From the NCBI GenBank assembly GCA_947497265.1, contig CANMFP010000001.1, positions 248,001 to 312,000 on the forward strand: 64,000 nt of DNA, in the 5' to 3' direction. Origin of the DNA: an uncultured Isoptericola sp. (lineage in GTDB: Bacteria > Actinomycetota > Actinomycetes > Actinomycetales > Cellulomonadaceae). The position numbers and the translations under genes were made by a program. The notes beneath the pieces were generated by a model. That model was not told where the DNA came from and did no database searches. It saw nothing but the letters and a program-made list of their open reading frames with translations. Numbering within the stretch: the stretch's first letter is position 1; each line of letters starts with the position of its first letter. Shown here piece after piece: positions 25,058-33,239 of this stretch.

Positions 25058-26983
25058 ATGCACTTCACCGCCAATCCTCGACGGACCCGGCTCGCGGTCG
25101 CGGAGCTCGCGCCGGACACGCTGGGCCGCACCGATGCCGCCGGCTTCCCGGACACGTTCGGTGCGCCGTCGGCCGCCGTGCCCGTCCGCGACCCCTTCGC
25201 CTGGGTGGCCGAGATCGCCGAGCTCACCCAGCCGGACGAGGTCGTGTGGTGCGACGGTTCTGCCGAGGAGAAGCAGCGGCTGATCGACCAGATGGTCGCG
25301 GCGGGCACGCTCCTCAAGCTGAACGAGGAGAAGCGCCCCGGCTCCTACCTCGCGCGCTCCGACCCGTCCGACGTCGCCCGCGTCGAGTCGCGCACGTTCA
25401 TCTGCTCGGAGCGCGAGGTCGACGCCGGCCCGACGAACAACTGGTGCGCACCTGCCGAGATGCGCTCCGAGCTGGACGAGGTCTTCGCCGGCTCCATGAA
25501 GGGCCGCACGATGTACGTGGTGCCCTTCTCGATGGGCCCCGTGGGTGGGCCGCTCTCCCAGGTGGGCATCGAGATCACCGACTCCCCCTACGTCGTCGTC
25601 TCCATGCACGTGATGACGCGGGTCTCGAGCGAAGTCCTCGACCTCATCGAGGGCGGGCAGCAGTGGGTCCCCGCCGTGCACTCGGTAGGCGCACCGCTCG
25701 CCGACGGGGACCAGGACGTCGCGTGGCCGTGCAACGAGACCAAGTACATCGTCCACTACCCCGAGGCGCGAGAGATCTGGTCCTACGGTTCCGGCTACGG
25801 CGGCAACGCGCTGCTCGGCAAGAAGTGCTTCGCGCTGCGCATCGCCTCGGCGATGGCCCGTGACGAGGGCTGGCTGGCCGAGCACATGCTGCTCATCCGC
25901 ATCACCTCGCCCGAGCAGCGCCAGTACCACCTGGCTGCCGCGTTCCCCAGCGCCTGCGGCAAGACGAACCTCGCCATGCTGCAGCCGACGGTCCCCGGGT
26001 GGACCGTCGAGACGATCGGCGACGACATCGTCTGGATGCGCCCCGGCCCCGACGGCACGCTGCGTGCCATCAACCCGGAGGCCGGGTTCTTCGGGGTCGC
26101 ACCGGGCACCGGCGTCGAGACGAACCCGACCGCCATCGAGACGCTCACCCACGACGTCATCTTCACCAACGTCGCACTCACGGACGACGGCGACGTCTGG
26201 TGGGAAGGGCTCACCCCGGAGCCGCCCGAGCACCTGGTGGACTGGCGGGGCGACGACTGGACGCCCACCGACGGGGAGGCCGGCCGGCCCGCCGCGCACC
26301 CGAACTCGCGCTTCACGGTGGCGGCGGCGCAGTGCCCGTCGATCGCGGACGTCTGGGAGGACCCGGCGGGCGTGCCCGTGGACGCGATCGTCTTCGGCGG
26401 GCGGCGGGCGACCAACGTGCCGCTGGTCGCCCAGGCGACGAGCTGGGAGCACGGCGTGTTCATGGGGGCCACGATCAGCTCCGAGCGCACGGCCGCGGCC
26501 GAGGGCGCCGTCGGCGAGCTGCGGCGTGACCCGTTCGCGATGCTGCCGTTCTGCGGCTACAACATGGCCGACCACTGGTCGCACTGGCTCGAGGTGGGCG
26601 CCGGCCTGGACTCCGAGAAGCGACCGAAGATCTTCCAGGTCAACTGGTTCCGCAAGGACGCCGACGGGAAGTTCATCTGGCCCGGGTTCGGCGAGAACTC
26701 GCGAGTGGTCAAGTGGATCGCCGAGCAGATCGACCGATCGCGCGGCGTGCGCACCGACGCCGGAGCCGTCCCGTCCGCCGTCGGGCTGCTCCCCGCGCCC
26801 GGGGCGCTCGACGTCGACGGCCTCGACGTCTCCGACAGCGACCTGGAGGCTCTGTTCGACGTGCCCGCGGAGGCCTGGCTCGCCGAGGCCGAGCTGACGT
26901 CCGAGTTCTTCGACACCTTCGGTGACCGCATGCCGGCTGCGCTGCGGGACCAGCTGGCGCGGCTCGGCGACCGGCTCCGCTGA
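25058..26983 (+). CDS. pckG: Phosphoenolpyruvate carboxykinase (GTP)
   Basis: A 641-residue enzyme converting oxaloacetate and GTP to PEP, CO2 and GDP, the entry step of gluconeogenesis. Family marks are the kinase-1a loop [15 protein letters not shown] (about 302-316), [13 protein letters not shown] with the metal-binding Asp pair, [25 protein letters not shown], and the guanine-binding [11 protein letters not shown] near the end. Length is typical. GGACGGAG lies before ATG 25058. Placement beside a RamB-like regulator suggests acetate- or propionate-linked control. Confidence 0.97.
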   Translation: MHFTANPRRTRLAVAELAPDTLGRTDAAGFPDTFGAPSAAVPVRDPFAWVAEIAELTQPDEVVWCDGSAEEKQRLIDQMVAAGTLLKLNEEKRPGSYLARSDPSDVARVESRTFICSEREVDAGPTNNWCAPAEMRSELDEVFAGSMKGRTMYVVPFSMGPVGGPLSQVGIEITDSPYVVVSMHVMTRVSSEVLDLIEGGQQWVPAVHSVGAPLADGDQDVAWPCNETKYIVHYPEAREIWSYGSGYGGNALLGKKCFALRIASAMARDEGWLAEHMLLIRITSPEQRQYHLAAAFPSACGKTNLAMLQPTVPGWTVETIGDDIVWMRPGPDGTLRAINPEAGFFGVAPGTGVETNPTAIETLTHDVIFTNVALTDDGDVWWEGLTPEPPEHLVDWRGDDWTPTDGEAGRPAAHPNSRFTVAAAQCPSIADVWEDPAGVPVDAIVFGGRRATNVPLVAQATSWEHGVFMGATISSERTAAAEGAVGELRRDPFAMLPFCGYNMADHWSHWLEVGAGLDSEKRPKIFQVNWFRKDADGKFIWPGFGENSRVVKWIAEQIDRSRGVRTDAGAVPSAVGLLPAPGALDVDGLDVSDSDLEALFDVPAEAWLAEAELTSEFFDTFGDRMPAALRDQLARLGDRLR

Positions 26984-27007
26984 CCCGTCCCGGCCGGTGG
27001 GCGCCGG

Positions 27008-28159
27008 TCAGGAGTAGACCGTGCCCATGAGCTCGCGGACGTCGGCCAGCGTGCCCTCGGCGAGCACCGTGGCCCGCGCCGCTCCCCGCGCGAGGACCTC
27101 GCCGACGACGGCGCGACCGTCCGCGGCGAGGTCCCGCCGTCGGGCCCGGATCGGCCGCAGACCCTCGACCACCGCCTCGGTGACGACCTCCTTGAGGCGT
27201 CCCGCGCCCGCCGAGCCCACCGACGCGGCGAGAGACTCCGGCGTCGTCCCCGCGAAGTGCGCGCCCAGGCGCAGCAGGCTCGCGACCTCGGGGCGGGCGT
27301 CCGGCTCGAAGGTGATGTGCCGCTGGGAGTCGGTCCGGGCGCGCCGCAGGTAGGCGGCCGTCTCGTCCTCGTCCGCGCGGAGCTCGAGCACGTTGCCCCG
27401 CGACTTCGACATCTTCTCGCCGTCGTTGCCGAGGACGGTCGGCATGTCGGCGAGCAGCGCCTCCGGCTCGGCGAAGTACGGCTGCGCGGCGGTGAAGCGC
27501 TGGTTGAACCGCCGGGCGACCGTGCGCGAGGTCTCCAGGTGCGGCAGCTGGTCCGTGCCGACGGGCACCAGGTTGCCGTGCACCGCCAGGATGTCGGCGG
27601 CCTGGTGGACCGGATACGTCAGCAGGAGGCCCGACATGCCGCGGCCCTGCCGGTTCGCGGCGTCCACGGACTCGGCCTTCACGGTGGGGTTCCGCTCCAG
27701 CTCGGCCACCGTGACCAGGGACAGGAACGGCAGCATCAGCTGGTGCAGGGCCGCCACCGCCGAGTGCGCGAACACCGTGGTGCGGCGGGGATCGATGCCG
27801 GCCGCCAGGTAGTCAAGCACCACCTCGCGGACGACGGCGGGCAGGTCGCCCGTCTCGTCGCGGTCGGTGATGACCTGGTAGTCGGCGACGACGAGGATCA
27901 CGTCCACGCCGGCGTCCTGCAGCCGCACGCGGTTGGCGAGCGTGCCGAGGTAGTGGCCAAGGTGCAGGGCGCCCGTCGGGCGGTCCCCGGTGAGCACGCG
28001 GAACATGCTGGGGTCGCGGGCGATGCGCCGCTCGATCTCGGCGCTGCGGGTGCGGGCGGCGCGCACGGAGGCGGTCTCGCCGTCGGCGGCGGGGTCGGCG
28101 TCGGCGGCGGGGTCGGCGGCGGCGGCGGGGTCGGCGGCGGGGCTGGTCGTGCTGGTCAT
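27008..28159 (-). CDS. trpS: Tryptophanyl-tRNA synthetase
   Basis: A class I synthetase of 383 residues that charges tRNA-Trp. The HIGH motif reads HLGHY (about residue 67) preceded by TGDRPTGAL. The KMSKS motif reads GEKMSKSRGN at about 249-258. The tRNA and dimer regions are of usual length. The first 30 residues are low complexity (runs of PAAD/AADP), encoded by GGCGGGGTCG-type tandem repeats, and may be a length-variable extension. The 155-base leader upstream encodes a Trp-Trp peptide and a strong terminator hairpin, so expression probably responds to charged tRNA-Trp. Confidence 0.96.
   Translation of the reverse strand: MTSTTSPAADPAAAADPAADADPAADGETASVRAARTRSAEIERRIARDPSMFRVLTGDRPTGALHLGHYLGTLANRVRLQDAGVDVILVVADYQVITDRDETGDLPAVVREVVLDYLAAGIDPRRTTVFAHSAVAALHQLMLPFLSLVTVAELERNPTVKAESVDAANRQGRGMSGLLLTYPVHQAADILAVHGNLVPVGTDQLPHLETSRTVARRFNQRFTAAQPYFAEPEALLADMPTVLGNDGEKMSKSRGNVLELRADEDETAAYLRRARTDSQRHITFEPDARPEVASLLRLGAHFAGTTPESLAASVGSAGAGRLKEVVTEAVVEGLRPIRARRRDLAADGRAVVGEVLARGAARATVLAEGTLADVRELMGTVYS
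28076..28142. repeat. GC-rich short tandem repeats at the start of trpS
   Basis: Four imperfect copies of a GCGGCGGGGTCG-like unit encode an Asp-Pro-Ala-Ala low-complexity N-terminus. Confidence 0.6.
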
Positions 28160-28214
28160 CGGTCGGCTCCTTCGGTGGTGCCGCCCACCGGTGCCCGACG
28201 TCGCCGCGTTCGCG

Positions 28215-28251
28215 ACGAGTCCCGGGCTGCGGCGGGCAGCTCGGGACTCGT
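28215..28251 (-). terminator. trpS attenuator terminator hairpin
   Basis: On the minus strand, outer arms ACGAGTCCCG/CGGGACTCGT pair perfectly over 10 bp, and inner arms GCTGC/GCAGC extend the stem with one mismatch. It begins 19 bases after the leader-peptide stop and ends 55 bases before trpS. Confidence 0.75.
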
Positions 28252-28270
28252 AGGCTCGGGGCGCGTCAGG

Positions 28271-28315
28271 TCACGGCTGCTGCTGCAGCCGCCACCAGTC
28301 CGTGCGCCTCGTCAT
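28271..28315 (-). CDS. trpS leader peptide MTRRTDWWRLQQQP (attenuator)
   Basis: A 14-codon frame with two tandem Trp codons (28292-28297) in a genome where Trp is rare, 111 bases upstream of trpS. Directly after the Trp codons the RNA can form CGGCTGC-AGCA-GCAGCCG (28291 to 28274). The GCAGC of this hairpin can instead pair with GCTGC in the 5' arm of the terminator at 28215-28251. This is the layout of classical ribosome-mediated attenuation: stalling at Trp codons under Trp starvation would favour read-through into trpS. The ATG overlaps the stop of the upstream kinase-like gene (ATGA), and TAACCT lies six bases before it, so the peptide may be translated from a leaderless RNA. Confidence 0.75.
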   Translation of the reverse strand: MTRRTDWWRLQQQP

Positions 28316-29451
28316 GAGGTCAGGTTAGCGGAGAACGCCGGGTACCCGGCCAGCCGGGGTGCGTCCCACGCGGCGTCGGCGCGGTCGGCGGACTCGCCGA
28401 AGAGCTCGGCCAGCCGGGGGAACGACCGCTCCAGGTGCGTGGCGCCCCACCGCCACCGGTTCACCAGCAGCTCGCGGTACGGCGGTGCCTGGTCGGTGAA
28501 CCCGACGTGCTGGTCACCTGCCCGGGCACCGCGGTCCATCCAGCCGCTCGCCGCCAGGATCCAGGCCGCGCACGCGGCGTCGATGTCGTCGTCCCACGTG
28601 GGCGACTCCGCGAGCGCCGGTGCCGACTCGCCGAGCCCGACCCGGAACGCGGCGAGCAGGTCGGCGGTGAGCCCTGGCGGCGGGTCGTACACGCACCAGC
28701 AGGTCGCGAACGGCAGGAGCGTGTACGCGGCGTCCAGGGCGACGTGCTGGACCGAGGTGCCCTCGAGGTCGAGGAACCGCCAGCCGCTGGGAGTCAGGAC
28801 CGCGTTGTCGGGGCAGGTGTCGGTCGGCGAGATGACGTCGCAGTCGCCGGGCTGCAGGACCACCTCGAAGCGGGCCAGCTCCGCGGCGAGTCCCGCGTCA
28901 CCCGCGAGGACGTCGTGCGGGTCGCGACCGGTGAGCACACCCAGGCCGTCGACCACGACGTGGCGGGCCGACCAGCGGTCGCCCACGCCCGCGGCGGCGA
29001 ACCGCTCGCGCGCGTCCCCGAGCCGCCCGGCGGACCGGCCGAGCATCGCGCCCAGCGCCCGCGCCCAGTCGTGCGCGCCCTCCCAGGCAGCGGCGCGGTC
29101 GTCACCGAGCAACAGGTCGGCAAGAGTGGGCCCGTCTCCGAGGTCCTCCAGGACGAGGGTCATCGCCTCATCGTCGCGCGCCGCGGGCCGGGGCACGCCG
29201 TCGAGCACGTCGAGGCCCACCGCCTCCCGCACGAAGCGCTCACGGGCTTCCGCGCCGTCGTCGTGCACGCGCTTGACGACGACGGTGCTCCCGTCCGGGC
29301 CGGCGCACCGCACCACGGTGGACCGCAGCGAGCCTCCGAGCGTGCCGGTCAGGGTCAGCGGGACGCCGAGCATCGCGGCGGCGCGGTCGGTCAGGTCGTG
29401 CAGGGCGGCATCGCCGGTCTCCGTGCTGGCCATGCCACCGCATGCTGCCAT
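28312..29451 (-). CDS. Aminoglycoside phosphotransferase-fold (APH) family protein
   Basis: A 379-residue kinase-like protein (373 if the ATG at 29433 is used). An N-lobe Lys is seen in STVVVKRVHDDG, and a hinge-like MTLVLEDLGDGPTLADLL follows. The catalytic-loop region SPTDTCPDNAVL keeps the Asp and Asn of HxDxxxxN but has Ser for His; the metal-binding Asp is in RFLDLEG. The substrate is unknown; APH-fold proteins phosphorylate antibiotics, sugars, choline or homoserine. Its stop codon overlaps the trpS leader-peptide start, so readthrough transcription could feed the attenuator. The exact start is uncertain because neither ATG has a good ribosome site. Confidence 0.72.
   Translation of the reverse strand: MAACGGMASTETGDAALHDLTDRAAAMLGVPLTLTGTLGGSLRSTVVRCAGPDGSTVVVKRVHDDGAEARERFVREAVGLDVLDGVPRPAARDDEAMTLVLEDLGDGPTLADLLLGDDRAAAWEGAHDWARALGAMLGRSAGRLGDARERFAAAGVGDRWSARHVVVDGLGVLTGRDPHDVLAGDAGLAAELARFEVVLQPGDCDVISPTDTCPDNAVLTPSGWRFLDLEGTSVQHVALDAAYTLLPFATCWCVYDPPPGLTADLLAAFRVGLGESAPALAESPTWDDDIDAACAAWILAASGWMDRGARAGDQHVGFTDQAPPYRELLVNRWRWGATHLERSFPRLAELFGESADRADAAWDAPRLAGYPAFSANLTS
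28322..28327 (-). promoter_or_regulatory. Leaderless -10 hexamer TAACCT for the trpS leader
   Basis: TAACCT, six bases, ATG of the leader peptide. The hexamer lies inside the 3' end of the upstream kinase-like gene. Confidence 0.55.
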
Positions 29452-29484
29452 GGAACGCCGACCGGCGAGGGGATCCGTCGACCG

Positions 29485-30546
29485 TCAGGGGGCGGGATGG
29501 GCGGGCTGCACCGCGAGCACGTGCTCCAGGTCGGAGGCGTCCACGAGCGGGTCGTCCAGGTCGACCGTGATCTGCGAGTGCGCCATGAGCCGCGCCGACC
29601 CGGTGATCGTGGAGTGCAGCGCACGGTACGCACCCACGTGAGCCTCGCCCAGCACCGTGCCGACGAACCTGCTGCCGCGCGGTGAGATCGTCTCCAGCGC
29701 GTCGCCCTCCGCGATCTCTCCGCGCTGCACCATGAGGGCCAACCGTGCGGACGTCCCGGTCCCGGTCGGGCTCCGGCAGATCACTCCCGGGTGGACGTAC
29801 GTGGCCGACGGCGACTCGAGACGACCCGGTCCCGCACCGCGGACCTCCCCCATGAAGTGGGCGAACGGCAGCGGGCCGACGTCGCCCAGCTCGGGATGCT
29901 CCTGCAGCAGACCTGGCCTGGCGGCCCGGACGAACGCGTCGCCGAACGCCGTCAGCGCGATCTGTTCCTCCGCGTTGATGCGGAACCCGTACGCGGCCGC
30001 GTCGATCAGCGCGTAGTAGGCACCGCTCCACACCAGGTCGAAGCTCACCTCGCCGTAGTGCGGCACCTCGACGCGCAGCCCTTCCTCGGCCACGTACGCG
30101 GGCTCGCCCTGGGTGGTGATCGAGGCGACGCGGCCGTCGGTGATCCGGGCCGTGATCCGCGCGAGCCCGGCGGGCGACTCCAGCACCACGCTCTGCAGGC
30201 CGTCGTCGGAGCGCATCGGGATCATCCCGCTGGACAGCAGCGCCGTGGCGGTGCAGATGGTGTTGGACCCGGAGTACAGCGGGTAGCCCATCGCCTCCAT
30301 GATGATGTAGCCGGCCTGGGCCTCGGGATGGCTCGGCTCGACGATCAGGTCCACGGACATCGCGGGGTCGCCGTACGGTTCGGAGAGCAGCAGCCGTCGC
30401 AGGCCGTCACCCTCACGCTCCAGGTAGCGTGCCTTCTCGAGCACGCTGGTGCCCGGGATGAGCTCGACGCCCTCGGTGACGATCCGGCTGACGTCACCCC
30501 CGGACTGGGTGTCGATGAGGTGCAGGGAGCGTTCACGAGGCGACAT
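29485..30546 (-). CDS. Proline racemase-family protein with a Ser/Thr catalytic pair
   Basis: A 353-residue member of the proline racemase, hydroxyproline epimerase and trans-3-hydroxyproline dehydratase family. The first catalytic motif, usually MCGH, here reads YSGSNT (Ser92 for Cys, Ser94 for His). The second, usually DRSPCGTG, reads CRSPTGTG (Cys257 for Asp, Thr261 for Cys). Characterised groups use Cys/Cys, Ser/Cys or Cys/Thr; a Ser/Thr pair is unusual, so the reaction cannot be inferred. The start lies inside the end of the upstream MDR gene (14-base overlap), implying co-translation and a shared pathway. Confidence 0.8.
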   Translation of the reverse strand: MSPRERSLHLIDTQSGGDVSRIVTEGVELIPGTSVLEKARYLEREGDGLRRLLLSEPYGDPAMSVDLIVEPSHPEAQAGYIIMEAMGYPLYSGSNTICTATALLSSGMIPMRSDDGLQSVVLESPAGLARITARITDGRVASITTQGEPAYVAEEGLRVEVPHYGEVSFDLVWSGAYYALIDAAAYGFRINAEEQIALTAFGDAFVRAARPGLLQEHPELGDVGPLPFAHFMGEVRGAGPGRLESPSATYVHPGVICRSPTGTGTSARLALMVQRGEIAEGDALETISPRGSRFVGTVLGEAHVGAYRALHSTITGSARLMAHSQITVDLDDPLVDASDLEHVLAVQPAHPAP

Positions 30547-31645
30547 GCGGCGCTCTCACGGTGTCCCAGTGCCGGTCGGGGACCACGACCAGCTTGCCGA
30601 TGTACGTCTTGCTCATGAAGGTGCGTTGCGCCTCGTGGAAGTCGGAGAGCCGGAACGTGCGGTCGAGCAGCGGCTTGATCTCGCCGTCGGAGATGTAGCG
30701 CACCAGGCGGCGGAACGCGGTCCGCGTGCCCTGGGAGGACCCGTGCAGCTCGAGCTGCTTGAGGTACATGGTGCGCAGGTCGAGGTCGACCACCGGCCCG
30801 CCGATGGCGCCCGCCGTGCTGTAGCGGCCCTCGGGGCGCAGGATGCGCAGCAGGTCGTTGAACATCGGCCCGGCCACGAGGTCCGCGACCACGTCCACCG
30901 GCCCGTCGACCACGCGCTCCACCTCGGCAACGAGGTCCTCGACGTCGCGCAGGATCGTGCCCTCGGCGCCGATCTCCCGCAGGGCCTCCTCCTTGCCGGC
31001 GCTGGTCACGGCGTACGGGATCGCGCCCCGGACCCGCGCGAGCTGGACGATCGCCGAGCCCACTCCTCCCGAAGCACCCGTCACCAGGACGCGTTCGCCG
31101 TCGGCCAAGCGCGAACGGTCGAGCATCTGCTCGGCGGTCAAGTAGGCGCAGCAGAACGTCGCCAGCTCGGCGTCGGAGATGTCGGCCGTGATCTCGTAGG
31201 CGTTCTCGGCCGGCACGGCCACGTACTCGGCGTACCCGCCGTCGCGCCCGTGCCCGATGTAGTCGATGTCGGCCAGCGAGTCGTCACCCTCGGGCCGGTT
31301 GTAGATCGAGAAGTCGACCATGACGCGTGTCCCGACCCGCTCGGGCGGGACGCCGTCGCCGACAGCGACGATCTCCCCGACGGTGTCCGTGCCCTGGATG
31401 CGCGGGAACTCGAGGGTGGACCGGCCACGCCGCCACGTGGACACCTCCGCGGCGTCGGTCTCGGAGCCGTAGGCGCCTTCGCGCACCCAGACGTCCGTGT
31501 TGTTCATGCCGCAGGCATGGACGTCGATCAGCACCTCACCCGCGTCGGGCGCGGGGGTGGGCACGTCGTCGCGATACACCAGCTGGTCGAGCCCGCCGTG
31601 ACCGACGAGCTGCACCGCCTTCATCAGGTCCGGTATCGGTTCCAT
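30533..31645 (-). CDS. MDR-family NAD(P)H-dependent oxidoreductase (quinone reductase-like)
   Basis: A 370-residue medium-chain dehydrogenase/reductase. The GroES-like N-terminal part includes EVLIDVHACGMNNTDVWVREG. The Rossmann motif VLVTGASGGVGSAIVQLAR lies at about 188-206 (AxGGVG type). The N-terminal Cys in ACGMNNTD aligns with the catalytic-zinc Cys position, but the usual GHE is absent, and no four-Cys structural-zinc lobe is seen. This favours the zinc-independent quinone oxidoreductase/crotonyl reductase branch. It is coupled to the proline-racemase-like gene by a 14-base overlap. The start is leaderless-type: TAGTGT, six bases, ATG. Confidence 0.82.
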   Translation of the reverse strand: MEPIPDLMKAVQLVGHGGLDQLVYRDDVPTPAPDAGEVLIDVHACGMNNTDVWVREGAYGSETDAAEVSTWRRGRSTLEFPRIQGTDTVGEIVAVGDGVPPERVGTRVMVDFSIYNRPEGDDSLADIDYIGHGRDGGYAEYVAVPAENAYEITADISDAELATFCCAYLTAEQMLDRSRLADGERVLVTGASGGVGSAIVQLARVRGAIPYAVTSAGKEEALREIGAEGTILRDVEDLVAEVERVVDGPVDVVADLVAGPMFNDLLRILRPEGRYSTAGAIGGPVVDLDLRTMYLKQLELHGSSQGTRTAFRRLVRYISDGEIKPLLDRTFRLSDFHEAQRTFMSKTYIGKLVVVPDRHWDTVRAPHVAS

Positions 31646-31651
31646 CTTTCG

Positions 31652-31657
31652 ACACTA
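31652..31657 (-). promoter_or_regulatory. Leaderless -10 hexamer TAGTGT
   Basis: TAGTGT-CGAAAG-ATG precedes the MDR gene. The first nine bases (TAGTGTCGA) are identical to those before the gene at 48443. Confidence 0.6.
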
Positions 31658-31724
31658 GGGGCGCCCCCTGGCGTCCGCTCCGCGAAGCGCCGATCGGATT
31701 CGCGGGGGTGGGAGAATCGGCGTC

Positions 31725-32216
31725 GTGCCCCAGCCAGACCAGCCGTCGTCCCCGTTCGCCCACGTCGTGTACTTCGAGCCGTGCATCCCCGGCAACACCG
31801 GGTCCGCGATCCGGCTCGCCGCCGTGACCGGGGCGCGCCTGCACCTCGTGGAGCCGCTCGGGTTCGACCTCTCCGAGGCGAAGCTGAAGCGCGCCGGGCT
31901 CGACTACCACGACCTGGCGGTCATGGACGTGCACCCGAGCCTCGACGCCGTCCTCGACACGCTCCCCGGTGCGCGCGTCTTCGCGTTCACCACCCAGGCG
32001 ACGACGCCGTTCACCTCCGTCGAGTACGCACCGGGCGACGTGCTGCTCTTCGGTCCCGAGCCCACCGGGCTGCCCGACGACGTGCTGGCCCACCCACGGA
32101 TCACCGACCAGGTGAGGATCCCGATGCTGGCCGGGCGACGCTCGCTCAACCTCACGAACGCCGCCTCGATCGCCGTCTACGAGGCCTGGCGCCAGACAGG
32201 GTTCGTCGGCGCGTGA
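31725..32216 (+). CDS. trmL: tRNA (cytidine/uridine-2'-O-)-methyltransferase
   Basis: A 163-residue SPOUT methyltransferase that 2'-O-methylates the wobble nucleotide (position 34) of tRNA-Leu species. The SpoU motif 1 appears as EPCIPGNTGSAIRLAAVTGA. Motif 2 is DVLLFGPEPTGLPDDV, and motif 3 is IPMLAGRRSLNLTNAASIAVYEA, forming the AdoMet-binding trefoil knot. Length is typical of the minimal TrmL proteins. The GTG start has only weak signals upstream. A small perfect inverted repeat follows the stop at 32238-32254. Confidence 0.92.
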   Translation: MPQPDQPSSPFAHVVYFEPCIPGNTGSAIRLAAVTGARLHLVEPLGFDLSEAKLKRAGLDYHDLAVMDVHPSLDAVLDTLPGARVFAFTTQATTPFTSVEYAPGDVLLFGPEPTGLPDDVLAHPRITDQVRIPMLAGRRSLNLTNAASIAVYEAWRQTGFVGA

Positions 32217-32237
32217 GTCCCGCCGGGACCGGCCCCG

Positions 32238-32254
32238 GCGTCCGGCCCGGACGC
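32238..32254 (+). terminator. Possible hairpin after trmL
   Basis: GCGTCCGG-C-CCGGACGC is a perfect inverted repeat; the one-base centre means the real loop must open part of the stem. Confidence 0.4.
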
Positions 32255-32297
32255 AGGCTCTCGGAATAGACCTGCCCCGGACCGCGCTGACCCGGTC

Positions 32298-33239
32298 ATG
32301 GTCGCCCTGGAGCCCGCACCGCCCGCCGCCCGCGCCGGAGAGCTCCACGCCGTCGTCGACGACGGCGCACCGACCGCCCGCTGGGAGCTCACCGGATCGA
32401 GCGTCCGCACCGTGGAGGCCGGTGCCACGGTCCATCTGCCCGGGCCGTCCGCATGGCTCCTGGTCCTCGACGGTGAGCTCGCGGTCGAGTCGTGGCAGTC
32501 CACCGAGGTGCTCGGCCCGCACGACGCCGCCTTCCTCGGCCGCGCGCACGCCTACCGCGTCGCCGCGACGACCACCGCGCGGCTCGTCCTGGCCTCGGTG
32601 CGCCAGGCGGGCGGCGAACCGCCCCTGCCGGAGCACTACGTCGCCCGCGGGTTCGGCACCGCGAACCGTGGGGTCACGGCCCTGGTCGAGCTCTGCCCCG
32701 TGTCCACGGCGCAGCACCTGAACCACTTCGCCGCGAGCTACGGCGAGCTCATCGCCGCGGCGATGCGCAAGCACCGGCTGGAGCGGGCCGGCCATCCGAC
32801 GGTCCCGGCGGGCCTCGCTCCCGAGGTCGGCCGGGTCGTGGCCGCCGTCCTGCGCGACCCGGCTCACCCGTGGACGCTCGAAGAGCTCGCGCGCCTGGCG
32901 CACCTGAGCCGGTCCAGCCTCGGCGAACGGTTCCGCGAGGCGCTGGCCACCAGCCCTCTGCAGTTCGTCCGTGAGGTCCGCATGCGCCGTGCCCGCGAGC
33001 TCCTCGCCGACGCCGACCACTCGGTCACCCACGTCGCGTTCGCCGTGGGCTACGGGTCCGTCGCCGCGTTCAGCCGGGCCTTCACCGCCGTGCACGGCAT
33101 GACGCCGCGGTGCTGGCGGGCCGGGTCATGCCGGTCGACCGCGTTGGGTGGCGAAGCCGGCGGCGCCGATCACCGCGAGGACGGCGCCGGTCAGGAGCAC
33201 CGGCGTCAGGCCTGCACCGTCGAGCAGCCGGCCGCCTAG
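32298..33239 (+). CDS. AraC-family transcriptional regulator with cupin-type sensor
   Basis: A 313-residue regulator. The first 110 residues look like a cupin sensor of the AraC_binding_2 kind. The last third carries two helix-turn-helices (WTLEELARLAHLSRSSLGERFREALATSPLQFVREVRMRRARELL and HVAFAVGYGSVAAFSRAFTAVHGMTP). The normal AraC end is near GMTPRCWRAG, but the frame continues 35-40 residues, antisense to the last 114 bases of the MFS gene on the other strand. That tail looks unselected (RSTALGGEAGGADHREDG...), so an ancestral stop may have been lost. It may control the convergent exporter; this is inference. Confidence 0.85.
   Translation: MVALEPAPPAARAGELHAVVDDGAPTARWELTGSSVRTVEAGATVHLPGPSAWLLVLDGELAVESWQSTEVLGPHDAAFLGRAHAYRVAATTTARLVLASVRQAGGEPPLPEHYVARGFGTANRGVTALVELCPVSTAQHLNHFAASYGELIAAAMRKHRLERAGHPTVPAGLAPEVGRVVAAVLRDPAHPWTLEELARLAHLSRSSLGERFREALATSPLQFVREVRMRRARELLADADHSVTHVAFAVGYGSVAAFSRAFTAVHGMTPRCWRAGSCRSTALGGEAGGADHREDGAGQEHRRQACTVEQPAA

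Noticed and set aside
26984-27007. Terminator between pckG and trpS
   Set aside because: The 24-base gap has only a weak, poorly matched GC inverted repeat; not strong enough to list.
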